From positions 12,276,001 through 12,340,000 of the forward strand of contig OY755171.1 of the NCBI GenBank assembly GCA_963576735.1: a stretch of 64,000 bases of DNA, in the 5' to 3' direction. Position numbers and translations under genes: made by a program. Positions 35,201 to 43,373 of this stretch are shown piece by piece (within the stretch, counting starts at the first letter, position 1; the number at the start of each line of letters is the position of its first letter). The DNA is from Bedellia somnulentella. Lineage: Eukaryota > Arthropoda > Insecta > Lepidoptera > Bedelliidae. The notes below the pieces were generated by a model that saw nothing but the letters and a program-made list of their open reading frames with translations, had not been told where the DNA came from and ran no database searches.

Positions 35201-38200
35201 GGGTATACGCCCCCGTCGCTCTTACCAATTGAGCTACCGTGTCAATGGCTGCCAGCGCGAAATTCTTCTATCCTTTATTTCTTTTACACGTTTTAGTAGT
35301 GTTTGCGTTTCCTACCTCCGAATTTTTAACTTATTCGGAAAGCCACTTGTCTATCTTTTCAGATAGAATGCAAATGTTGAAAACGCCTAACTATCACATA
35401 ATTTAAATCTTTTTGTTCATGAAAACCTCATGTGGGGATTATTACTAATAAATAAAGAATAAATAAAGGAAAGAAAAAATTCGACAATGTTTCTTTCCTT
35501 TTTTTATCTTTATTTATTATTAATAAATAAATAAAGATAAAAAAATATTATTATTATTAGTAATAAATTATTATTATTAGTAATAAATAAATAAAGATAC
35601 AAAAAAGGAAAGAAAAATTGTCGAATTTTTTCTTTCCTTTATTTATTCTTTATTTATTAGTAATAATCCCCACATGAGGTTTTCATGAACAAAAAGATTT
35701 AAAATAATATTAATATTAGCATTGAGAAGATATAAAAAAAATGAGTAGAAATTTAAATGAAGAAATTTTAAGAAATAAGTTAAATTTCGAAATTTAAATA
35801 TATCTCCGGGGGGTGGGGGACTATCTATCCCACTATGCGCAATGCACAGTTACTATCTTTGACTATGAACACTATAGACAGAGTCATAATGCAACGGGAG
35901 AGTACCTCTTTTAGATAGCAATATTTTTCCCTGTAATGTTGCGATCACTAGAAAACAATTACCCCAAAATACTATAATCACCATTCTAAAAGCTACTTTT
36001 TAATTTAAAATTGATTACGTCAATTTATTGTTTAATTAAAGGTTTACTGTTTACTATATTATTTCCTGCAATCATATAATTATACATACTTGCTCCTAGT
36101 ATTATACAATCTTTTTTGTTTAATTTTACCATTTATACTGATGTTTAATACACCGTGAAATCTAAAGCATTGTACTAACTATCAGGGATGAATCTTCCCA
36201 TGATTACGAATAAATTTTTGTACGGGACTAACTTTGTTACTGGACAAAAAAAAAAACAGCTGTTCCATAAGTGCAAGTTATGTAAATATTATACGGGTCA
36301 TCATAGGTATAGTGGGGTCTATGTTTGTACATACATACATACATATACTCACGGCTATAAATCCCTAAAAGGGGTAGCCAGAGCTGAGAAATTTTTTGGA
36401 AGTTGAATGGGGAAAAGATGGTAGAATAAAGGTTGTTGGTAATGGGTCTCCAACCGCATCGCCCAAAAATCCCTTAAAAAGCCCCAATACCGTTAGTCGC
36501 CTCTTACGTACACCCACCGGTAGAAATGGGGTAGTGCTATTCTAAGCCGACACTACACAGCTAGGGGTCTATGTTTGTATTTTGAAAAATAAAAGACAGC
36601 ACTATTTTGTACATGAGTTTTATTGCATTATTTACTATTGACCTTTAAACAAAATCAGTTTCGTGTGAAAATTTCGAATTCATTCGTCTATTTCAGTCAC
36701 ATTTTTCAAAAGATGATGTATTCGTACATCTAAGTATTTTAAAGCTATAGCCTTTATTAACTGCACAAGGTGGTTTTCGAACGGATTTTGCTCTCTGATG
36801 TGGTCGTTTAATGTCGGAAATATTCTTTTACCTAAATTCTTTTTCAAAACAACAGCGACCATTTGAGCCAAAGCTTAGTCTTTGGACAAAAACGAGGTGC
36901 CTTTCAATTTTATAGTATGCCTCAAAACTTTGGTTAATTTCCAATTGCATCTTCCAGTGGCCGCAATCCATTTTTCTCGTAGATTCGGGTCTTTAGGAAA
37001 ACTGTAATGAATACGAAGAAATTAAATAAATATAACAAATTTATTACTTACTAATTCCGTAGATAACAATTGGAAATCATTCAGAGTCGCTATAGCGCGA
37101 CGAAATTCATAATATACTCACTCATTAACATCAGTTTACTAATTTGAAAATTTTACCCTAACGACAGGGTAGGATGAAAACGTGAATTATGGGAACACTG
37201 AGATACTGCATATTTTTAGGTTATGCTATTAAAAAATTGCTCAAAATAACTAAAGAAAACGCTAGTAATCTAGTTTAACGTAATTAACATTTGAATCACT
37301 TTTTTTCTAATCGCGCAATGTATTTATTATGTATTTATCTGTAGAAAAACATTAAAAAACTCACTCACTTGTGGAAAGTCAATCCTTCGATGTGTTTTTC
37401 GCTGCGGCTTCCGCAGCCAAGCACGCTACACCCAACCATACCTCACTAAATAATAAGTTTGACTAATGGAGTCTCTTTTATCACAATAACAATATACAAA
37501 TGAATAAAATCTTTCTCAAAATCAAAAGAAAACCAAAATCGCTCACAAGTCGACGCTTTGTTTGTCAAGCTTTAAAAGCGTGACATCAACAAAACGGGTT
37601 ACGCGATAGAGATGACAATAAAGATTTTGTGTCTCTTTTTAACATATAAGAACTTAAATAAGGGCTTCTCTTTTTAAAATGGATGACGTAACATCGCTCT
37701 ATCTATAGTGTTCATAATCAAAGGTTACTATTTAATTTAGTCATATGAAAACTATACTACTCTGTGTAAAAAGTATCGGGAATATGACAATAAAAAGACC
37801 CACGTAAAAGAGGTCGTTACTGCATGTTGGTAGCACTGTACTGATTTAGCGCGCAAAATTTGAGCGGGATCTGTCACTTAATTTGTTTTAAACTACATTT
37901 TTTGTTGGTCATAGTTTTGAGTCCTCGGCGATTTTTACAATGGAAAATATTGTTGAACAAAGAGTGTGCCTTAAATATTGTGTTTCGAATGATATTTCAT
38001 GTGGTGAATCACTAAAAATGTTGCGAAATACCTACGGCGAATCGTGTATATCGAAAACAAGGGCTTATAAATGGTATAAGGCTTTTAAAGAAGGCCGAGA
38101 AGTAGTAGTAGTATTACTACTATTTGTGAACGAAATTGTAAGGTGTTTTAAAAATAGCAGAGTCTTATTATTTGCAGATGACCTTAAAATATTCATGCCT

Positions 38201-41200
38201 ATCAAAACTATAAACGACACCCAACTTCTTCAGGCCGATCTGGACCGTTTTGGTCGTTTTTGTAAAGAAAATAATTTATACCTAGCACACAACAAATGTA
38301 AACAAATAACATTCACCAAAACCGGAACAAAATTTTGCACAACTACCATATTGATAACTGTCCCTTAGAGAGGGTATCACAAATTCGGGACTTAGGAATT
38401 ATTTTTGACGAAAGCTTGAGTTTTGATGCCCACGTAGAGGCTATCTGTACAAAGGCCTATCAAATGCTATGATTTATTTTGCGTGCTGGAAGACATTTCA
38501 TAAGAAAATCATCAATGGTTTGTTTATACAAATCTTTGGTGAGGTCTCAGTTGGAATATGCCAGCGTGATTTGGAATCCCTACTATTCAAAGTACTCCAA
38601 TAAGATAGAATCCATACAGAAAAAAGCCCTTAAAGCCATACACTACAAATTTCATCATTCCAGAATGTCTTACACTAATCTACTTAAAAAATACAACCTA
38701 CAATCACTGACAGACAGACAACTTATTGACCAAATGACGCTCCATAACATATGTTTTAACCATTACGATTGCATTCCCCTGTCCAACGAAATAGGCTACC
38801 GCGTCCCGCGTCGGCCCGACAGCCGGCTGCCGCACACAGCCGTGTTCGCGGTAGAGCCCGTCCGCACGGTGGCTGGCGAGCGCGCCCCTCTTCGTAGGAT
38901 TTGTGAATCACACAATAAAAACTACAGCTCTATAGACATATTTAATTCGTCTAAACTCCAGCTCAAGCGAAGCATACTGATAAATGATACCATTAAATGA
39001 TCAATTTTAGTATATGACACACACACACATACATACATACACACACACCCACACATATGCAAACACACACACACATGCATAAACTTGTATAAACACAATC
39101 CCATTTAATAGATGTATTAGTTATAAGCTTTATAATGTTTAAATGCTGATTATATATTTTATACAAAGTTCAGTTTCATATAAGTTTTTAAAATATGTTT
39201 ATTATGATAAGATAAATAGAATAATAATAGAAATGTAAATATTCTGTGATGAACAGTTCTGGATACAGACTGATTTCACCATGTAATTTAATTAGAAATA
39301 ATGTATTTAGTCTGTGTCTGTCGTTTGTCCAAAATAAATAAATAAATAAATAGTAGACTTGCCTCGTTCTGGTAGACCTTCAACCGCTACGACCAAAGAA
39401 AACATAGACAGAATCAAGAAGCTAGTGCTCGAAAATCGACGTATGAGTCTGAGAGAGTTGGCTTGTGAGGTGAACATATCTTTTAAGTCCGTCCACAACA
39501 TTCTCATTGACATTTTAAGCATGAAACGCGTCGCCGCTCGACTAGTTCCAAAAGAGCTCAATTTTGTTCAAAAAGCGCAGCGAAAGCATGTCGCTGAAGA
39601 CATGGTTTCCCGAGCTTCTACGGATCCGACCTCTATGAAACGTATAATAACTGGCGACGAGACATGGGTTTATGAGTACGACGTGCAAACAAGCCAACAG
39701 TCCTCAGAATGGCGTCTCGAAAACGAGCCGAAACCCAAAAAACCGCGGCAAAGTCGCTCCAAAATCAAGGTGATGCTGGCAGTTTTTTTTGACTACCGTG
39801 GTGTGGTTCACTCCGAATTCCTTCCAGAGGGAGAAACAGTGAATAAAGAATATTATTTAGGCGTCATGAAGCGTTTGCGCGAAAACGTCCAGATTTGTGG
39901 CAACACAACTCATGGATGCTGCTCCATGATAATGCACCATCACACACAGCCATTATAGTGAAAGAGTTTTTAGCGAAAAATTCAACAAAAGTTCTCGACC
40001 AAGCTACGTATTCACCTGATATGGCTCCGTCTGACTTTTTTTTATTTCCCAAGTTAAAATTACCACTTCGAGGAAAACGTTTTGAGTCGATAGAAGCCAT
40101 AAAAGAAAATTCGCTGAATGAGCTAAAGGCCATACCGCAAATAGCCTATGAAAAATGTATGAAAGACTGGGTGAAGCGGTGGAGATGTTGTATTGCAAGC
40201 CATGGGGCCTACTTTGTAGGCGATAAAATAAATTTAGATGAATAATTTGTATTTTTTGTTTTATTGACAAATTCCCGATACTTAGTACACAGAATGTATA
40301 TCTTCCATTATGTCTTGGAATACCTATTGTTGTCACTAACGTACTGATCTCACCATTCAAAGGTTGTCTGGAAGAGATCGCTATTAGCGAGAAGACCGCC
40401 AGTAGTACTTATTTTTAAGAGTCTTTGTGAAATGTTTTAACTTTTATGTACAATAAAGAGTTTCTATTCTATCCTATAGAAAGAGACCAGCAGAGACAAA
40501 AAATAAATAAATAAGCTCCTTCCTAATATTGTACGTGTTTATTACATATTATGCTGCACATAGCACTAATTTTTACTTCAAAAATGTTGTTATACCAATC
40601 TGTGTACAATTTCTTTTGTTGTATGGTGTTTTGTTAACATGAATAAATGCGTTATTTATAGATCTATCTAAAAACTAAAATGCATACATACATATAAACA
40701 CGGCTATAAATCCCTAAAAGGGGTGGCCAGAACTTCGGAATAAGAAACCGATTAAAACCATGTAATTTTATATTCTTCACAGGGTCTTAGTTTAGCTTCA
40801 CTCCAAGGGCTACAAGGTATCCAAGGTCTCCAAAACGTGCAGGTTCAAATCCCAGGGTTATCATCACCGATATCTCTATCACTGAACGTGTCGGGAGCGC
40901 CTAGTGGTCTTCTAGTGTCAGTTCCTTCTACGAGCCAGTCGGTTATGTTGAGCCAGCCTTCGGTTTTGTCTTTACCTATAGGTGAGTTTTATCTTAGTTT
41001 TTATAGCGGTTTGCGTTTATTTCTTGTACATCGAAGTTTATCGAATATAAAATGATCAAACAAATAAGAATTAATTATTTTAGCAAATAAGACCGCTATG
41101 TAAAGTTATTTATTCGTGTGTGTTCAAAGAAGAGCTCCAGAATGAAAAACTATTAGTTCCCTTTTAGTACTTTCCATAGCATCAAAATATGAATACAATT

Positions 41201-43307
41201 GTTTGAACTCTCAACCAAACGAGAAATCTTTATATTTAAGCCGTTTTATGGTATATCAGTGATGGTGATGATGTCGATCGGGAATTTTACAGCCAATTTG
41301 GTTTATATAATACTTCTCTTCTTGAATGGTGGCACCTTGTCCGATCATGCTTCCCTTTCGCGTTTTTTCGTGCTCGCTAACAAAGTGTGAAATTTTTTCG
41401 TGCATGCAACGGCTCTTGGATTTATATAAAATCAACACTTGAAAAAAAACACGAGACCGTAAAAAGCTACATAACCCAATCACTGAAATAGCCGGTCTGT
41501 TTGGCCTTAGTAAAAAAGCCCTTCTCGAAATTAAACTTCCTACTTTCTTGATTCGAGTTTCTGCTTCGCTCCTAATTAGAGTTTCTCTTTCCTTCCTTAT
41601 TAGATTTCCTTTTACCTAACATGAGATCCACTTCTTTCCATAAATATGTTTTTCTTCCTAAATAAAGTATCTCTTTCCGTATAAGAGATCCCCTTTCTTA
41701 ATTTACTTTACTATGCACCATGTCGCGTAGGACCCACTCAACTCGGTACAGGTTTCACTCGTTACTTTATATCTATATCATGAAACAACCACTATAGTTG
41801 CGCTATTACAAACGTGCGAACTGAGTTTTAAGTTTTTTTATCTGGTCTCGTTGATTCTTGTGTGCATATCGGAACTTTCGCTAGCACTTCTATTGTTGGG
41901 TGTAACAACAGATAAGGTTTTTTTTACTCAGTTTGCTGTTTGTAATGAGTTAACTATAAACTCCGTATTAGGCTACAGCGCCGTATCGTGTACTCAGTGC
42001 ACCATATCGCAAAACACCTACTAAGGGCCGGCGCTCACTGCCGGCATGGCATGGCAAAGGATTTCGGTACAGATATAGCATTTTTAATCTTATTACCATG
42101 AGTATAGAATTCATTTTGACACAACGATGCCGAGGGAGGCCGCGGTAGGACAGAACGTCGGCATCGTTGTGTCAAAATAAAGTAAAATGAATTCTATACT
42201 CATGGTAATAAGATTAAAAATGCTATATCTGTACCGAAATCCTTTGCCATGCCATGCCGGCAGTGAGCGCCGGCCCTTACTGACTTGCACAACATGCCAT
42301 AGCACATTTATTGCAAAGGTCGAAACGGTATTGGGGCTTTAAAGGGATTTTTGGGCGATACGGTTGGAGACCCATCACCAGCCTTTATTTCACCATCTTT
42401 TCTCCACGCAACTTCCAAAAGTGGCTGAGGAATTTCTAAATCCCTAGCACTGGCTACGGCTACCCTTTCAAGGAATGTATAGCCGTGAGTATATGTATGT
42501 ATCAGTTATATCAATCACATGTGAGCACACGGGCGACTCTTCTAATGGAAGAAATCGGTCGGGATCGATATATAAAACCCATTCAACTCGATAAGAGTAT
42601 CCAGCTACAGTACGAGGATCATGTACTATGTATCACTTCGTATAACACCCTTTACATAATTAATACATATTCTCACGGCCATAAATACCAAAAAGCGGTA
42701 GAGGTCATTTTAGAGCTAGAAACTCCTCAGCCACATTTGGAATTAGATAGGGGACAAGATGGTAAAAATAACACCCACTAATTTCGATATGAGTGTATAC
42801 CGCGCTACATAGTGCGATAACCATTAACGTTGTAACGAGTATTCAAACTACAGCGCTATTTCGCGTTTACAGCGCAACTAATGTCCGGCGGGGTGAAGGG
42901 CGGGGTCCGCGGCGGCGTGCAGTTGGTCCGGCCCCGCGCGCCCGCGCCCAGACCGCCCAGACCCGCGCCTGCTAATACCGGTATGTAGACACACACATAC
43001 ACACATTTATAACAGGGCATCTTAACATTGCTGTCTCGAGTACTGCGCCTGCTATTACTGGTATGTTACATATAAACAGACAGAAATATTTTTCAAACAC
43101 TCGTTGTCTGTATTTTGGGACACATGGCATGTAATTGTAAATATCTTATTATTTTGATGACATATTCCTATTTCAGCATGTAGATGTTATGATATATATC
43201 TTAAAGTTAAATGTATTGTGATTGCAGGTACCACACAATTCATAGCTCAAAGTCCACTGAATCCACAACAAGTGCGGCGGAAATCAAACCCATCGGACGG
43301 TTCATAG
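23204..43307 (+). CDS. Spt20: SPT20 homologue, SAGA complex subunit
   Basis: Eighteen exons: 23204-23239, 23319-23570, 23988-24137, 24957-25196, 27138-27335, 27793-27945, 28222-28531, 28855-28994, 29562-29653, 29781-29838, 30786-30899, 31636-31785, 33568-33700, 34253-34473, 34946-35092, 40783-40981, 42873-42980, 43228-43307. Total 2781 nt, 926 aa plus TAG, all junctions in phase. SPT20 holds the SAGA histone-acetylation coactivator together in the nucleus. Matches to human SPT20 include FQKLHELYNELSRDE, LIINLYPGNKGYSLSL, YIDNEELPVVLLDLLE, GCIIAQIRDYRQAYP and LATAPPLCLDP. After about residue 430 the protein becomes Gln/Thr/Pro-rich and disordered. Weak points are the exon 1 donor (GTTTTA) and the exon 15 donor (GTACAG). 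Confidence 0.93.
24138..24956. other. SPT20 intron 3
   Basis: AT-rich intron with GTAAGT and TTTTCAG borders. No repeat or gene recognised. Confidence 0.7.
25197..26089. other. SPT20 intron 4, 5' part
   Basis: AT-rich sequence with a short (TTTA)n tract near 25450. No gene recognised. Confidence 0.6.
26090..27137 (+). repeat. Tandem decayed copies of the SPT20 exon 5 5' region
   Basis: Six copies of a unit made of an A-rich intron end, an acceptor and the first 40-80 nt of exon 5 begin (first base after AG) at 26285, 26435, 26567, 26695, 26855 and 27008. A partial one lies near 26170. The working exon starts at 27138. The unit reads ACAG, AGTATAATAACAGACGCTAT, GTGCCTGGGCTCGAGTGAAG. Spacing is 128-160 bp. 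Copies have lost the 3' half of the exon and its donor. The copy at 26695 keeps its frame for about 31 codons before a stop. Confidence 0.88.
30385..30755 (+). repeat. SINE family A copy in SPT20 intron 10
   Basis: Begins with the B-box region (GTTCTAATCCCTGGTCGGAC), has an extra AATAAAGAATAAATAATCCC / CATGAGGTTTTCATGAAC insert in the body, then the usual GGCGATAGGCCTGCCCCCTA and GTGGGTACTCTGAACACCAG tail. The same insert sequence makes up the arms of the palindrome at 35401-35702. Confidence 0.75.
31005..31252 (+). repeat. SINE family A copy in SPT20 intron 11
   Basis: GGTTTTAACCCCGAGTCGGG (B-box region), CTACACCTATGTGTC, GGCGATAGGCCTGCCCCCTA and GTACCTCTGCCAACCCCTTC. The body is shortened by an internal deletion. 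Confidence 0.7.
32430..32700 (-). mobile_element. LINE C-terminal fragment
   Basis: The minus strand reads EWNSLPADVFP and then, after a frame change, INLDVFKARVNRLLLDRHAP and a stop. The ..LWNSLPA.VFP ... F K.RVN..L sequence is the usual C-terminal end of the jockey-type LINE ORF2 in moths, from memory. It lies antisense in SPT20 intron 12. Confidence 0.6.
32800..33250 (-). pseudogene. THAP/P-like transposase remnant 1
   Basis: A first exon, 33174-33250, opens with MTICQVKWCRSSNRIHNKSH and ends FHA before a GTAAGT donor. The C-x4-C and FH pattern fits the start of a THAP zinc finger. About 110 bp further on the minus strand, 32800-33051 carries IDQFLTVRIHYIAKKESL followed by KLNKLTIFRGT, like the C-terminal tail of P-element/THAP9-type transposases. 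The catalytic middle is gone. It sits antisense in SPT20 intron 12. I did not find clear terminal repeats. Confidence 0.5.
34163..34228 (+). repeat. SINE family A, 3' tip
   Basis: CTGCCAACCCTTCGGATCCC followed by GAGCGTTTGACTCTTGAGTA. Only the tail is present; it ends about 25 bp before SPT20 exon 14. Confidence 0.55.
35174..35243 (-). tRNA. tRNA-like sequence, probably a pseudogene or SINE head
   Basis: The minus strand gives GACACGGTAGCTCAATTGG (A box) and GCGGGTTCGAATCCCGC (perfect T arm and B box). An acceptor stem forms with one A:A mismatch and one G:U pair. The anticodon stem pairs only four bases around an 8-nt loop without a proper T33, so no anticodon can be assigned. It sits beside repeated AATAAATAAAGAATAAATAA segments in SPT20 intron 15, which favours a SINE-related copy. 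Confidence 0.4.
35401..35702. repeat. Near-continuous 300-bp palindrome
   Basis: 35401-35487 is matched by the reverse complement at about 35617-35702 almost without change (ends ATTTAAATCTTTTTGTTCAT / ATGAACAAAAAGATTT). The inner part (TTTCTTTCC..TTTATCTTTATTTAT) also pairs with AATAAATAAAGATAC..GGAAAGAAA, leaving only a short AT-rich centre. It lies in SPT20 intron 15. The arm sequence also occurs inside the SINE copy at 30385-30755. Confidence 0.85.
35795..35856 (+). repeat. Decayed second copy of the SPT20 exon 15 tail
   Basis: TATCTCCGGGGGGTGGGGGA and CCCACTATGCGCAATGCACAG match the exon 15 end at 35026-35098 (TATCTCCGGGGGGAGGGGAC, CCCACTATGTGCCATGTACA). The coding middle is lost and the GT donor position has changed. 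The P-like element inserted right behind it. Confidence 0.65.
36328..36565 (+). repeat. Dispersed repeat family B, nested in the P-like element
   Basis: (ACAT)n, ATACTCACGGCTATAAATCC, AAAAGGGGTAGCCAGAGCT, TCTCCAACCGCATCGCCCAA, CACCCACCGGTAGAAATGGG, TTCTAAGCCGACACTACACA. Its position inside the 35857-37723 element dates it after that insertion. Confidence 0.75.
36680..37439 (-). pseudogene. THAP domain plus transposase tail, middle deleted
   Basis: Exon 1 (37369-37439) begins MVGCSVLGCGSRSEKHIEGL and ends FH; a GTGAGT donor follows. Exon 2 starts at 37001 with FPKDPNLREKWIAATGR and NWKLTK, the canonical FHxFP...W....GR.NW THAP core, in phase with exon 1. The second Cys/His pair expected after NW is not seen, and a stop follows about 20 codons later. 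36680-36871 then carries a tail with NPFENHLVQLIKAIALKYLD and VRIHHLLKN, like P/THAP9 transposase C-termini. The catalytic centre is missing, so this copy would need another source of transposase. Confidence 0.75.
38110..39350 (+). mobile_element. 5'-truncated jockey/CR1-like LINE inside mariner
   Basis: Reverse transcriptase remains: LLFADDLKIF (the FADD catalytic box, about 38169-38198), IRDLGIIFDESLSFDAHV in a second frame, then RSQLEYASVIWNPYYSKYSN and a C-terminal tail to a stop at 38998-39000. A frame change near 38340 and an in-frame TGA near 38470 inactivate it. The 3' end has (CA)n and (AAAT)n runs. GTAG-containing sequence flanks both junctions, consistent with a short target duplication in the mariner GREVV codons. 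Confidence 0.8.
39018..39075 (+). repeat. (AC)n/(ACAT)n microsatellite
   Basis: Interrupted CA and CATA repeats in the 3' untranslated part of the nested LINE. Confidence 0.85.
40681..40750 (+). repeat. Dispersed repeat family B, 5' stub
   Basis: ACATACATATAAACACGGC, TATAAATCCCTAAAAGGGGT and GGCCAGAACTTCGGAATAAG. Truncated about 30 bp before SPT20 exon 16. Confidence 0.6.
40982..42021. other. SPT20 intron 16, 5' part
   Basis: AT-rich intron sequence with a run of short pyrimidine-rich segments around 41520-41700 (for example TTTCTCTTTCCTTCC). No gene recognised. Confidence 0.55.
42022..42279. repeat. Hairpin with 110-120-bp arms (foldback MITE)
   Basis: The left arm 42022-42133 and right arm 42158-42279 are reverse complements except for about 10 extra bases in the right arm, with a 24-nt loop. 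Outer ends are TAAGGGCCGGCGCTCACTGC and its complement, with TA at each border, as for a TA-duplicating MITE. It lies in transcribed SPT20 intron 16. Confidence 0.88.
42325..42505 (-). repeat. Dispersed repeat family B, reverse copy
   Basis: Reads on the minus strand: ATACATACATATACTCACGG, GTAGCC, GTGGCTGAGG complement, TGGAGACCCATCACC complement, ending at the GGTATTGGGGCTTT complement. It directly follows the hairpin. Confidence 0.7.
42650..42778 (+). repeat. Dispersed repeat family B, diverged copy
   Basis: TAATACATATTCTCACGGCC, ATAAATACCAAAAAGCGGTA, CTCCTCAGCCACATTTGGAA, GACAAGATGGTAAAAATAA. About 90 bp before SPT20 exon 17. Confidence 0.6.
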
Positions 43308-43367
43308 TAAATAAAGTGAATTCTACTGCCCAATACATAAGTCTGTTTAACTAAGTGAATTGTAGTT

Positions 43368-43373
43368 AATAAA
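43368..43373 (+). terminator. Proximal poly(A) signal of SPT20
   Basis: AATAAA 61 nt after the SPT20 stop codon. There is no strong GT-rich downstream element except ACTGTTGGACGTTG. Confidence 0.5.

Larger units (their letters stand above)
35857..37723 (-). mobile_element. P-superfamily (THAP) DNA transposon, internally deleted
   Basis: Ends are inverted: CTTTGACTATGAACACTATA at 35857 and the reverse complement of CTTTGATTATGAACACTATA at 37723, continuing as GA(C/T)AGAG. GTTACTAT occurs at 35849-35856 and again at 37724-37731, an exact 8-bp target duplication as made by P elements. Inside, on the minus strand, is a THAP-type first exon and a transposase tail. A family B repeat (36328-36565) is nested in it. 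Confidence 0.88.
37940..40245 (+). pseudogene. mariner transposase, disrupted
   Basis: The N-terminal helix-turn-helix part starts at 37940 (MENIVEQRVCLKYCVSND) and ends at KEGREVV about 38105, where a LINE has inserted. It resumes at about 39358 with LPRSGRPSTATTKENIDRIK. The first catalytic Asp is in ITGDETWVY, the second in LLHDNAPSH and the third in APSDFFLFPKLK, with exactly 34 residues between the last two (DD34D). A single-base frame change near 39885-39895 separates the first Asp from the other two. The frame ends at 40245. All key acids are present but the copy is dead. Confidence 0.88.
37760..40296 (+). mobile_element. mariner (DD34D) element with a LINE nested inside
   Basis: Inverted ends CTCTGTGTAAAAAGTATCGG at 37760 and, in reverse, TCTGTGTACTAAGTATCGGG near 40270-40294, next to TA dinucleotides. 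The transposase frame is split by a LINE (38110-39350) and by one further frameshift. It starts 28 bp after the target duplication of the P-like element. Confidence 0.85.
29562..43307 (+). other. Spt20: SPT20 low-complexity C-terminal half, exons 9-18
   Basis: Gln, Thr, Ser and Pro-rich exons without stable domains. Exon 14 has an APPAAAAADD tract. Exon 16 reads GLSLASLQGLQGIQGLQNVQ with repeated LQG. Exon 17 is GC-rich and Gly/Arg/Pro-rich (RPRAPAPRPPRPAPA). The stop is in exon 18 at 43305-43307. Intron 15 (35093-40782) has grown by several transposons. Confidence 0.8.

Noticed and set aside
35174..35243. Functional tRNA gene
   Set aside because: The anticodon stem and loop are irregular and the acceptor stem has a mismatch. 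It is embedded in repeat DNA, so it is listed only as tRNA-like.
36188..36406. 72-residue plus-strand open frame
   Set aside because: It crosses into a family B repeat and has no protein similarity.
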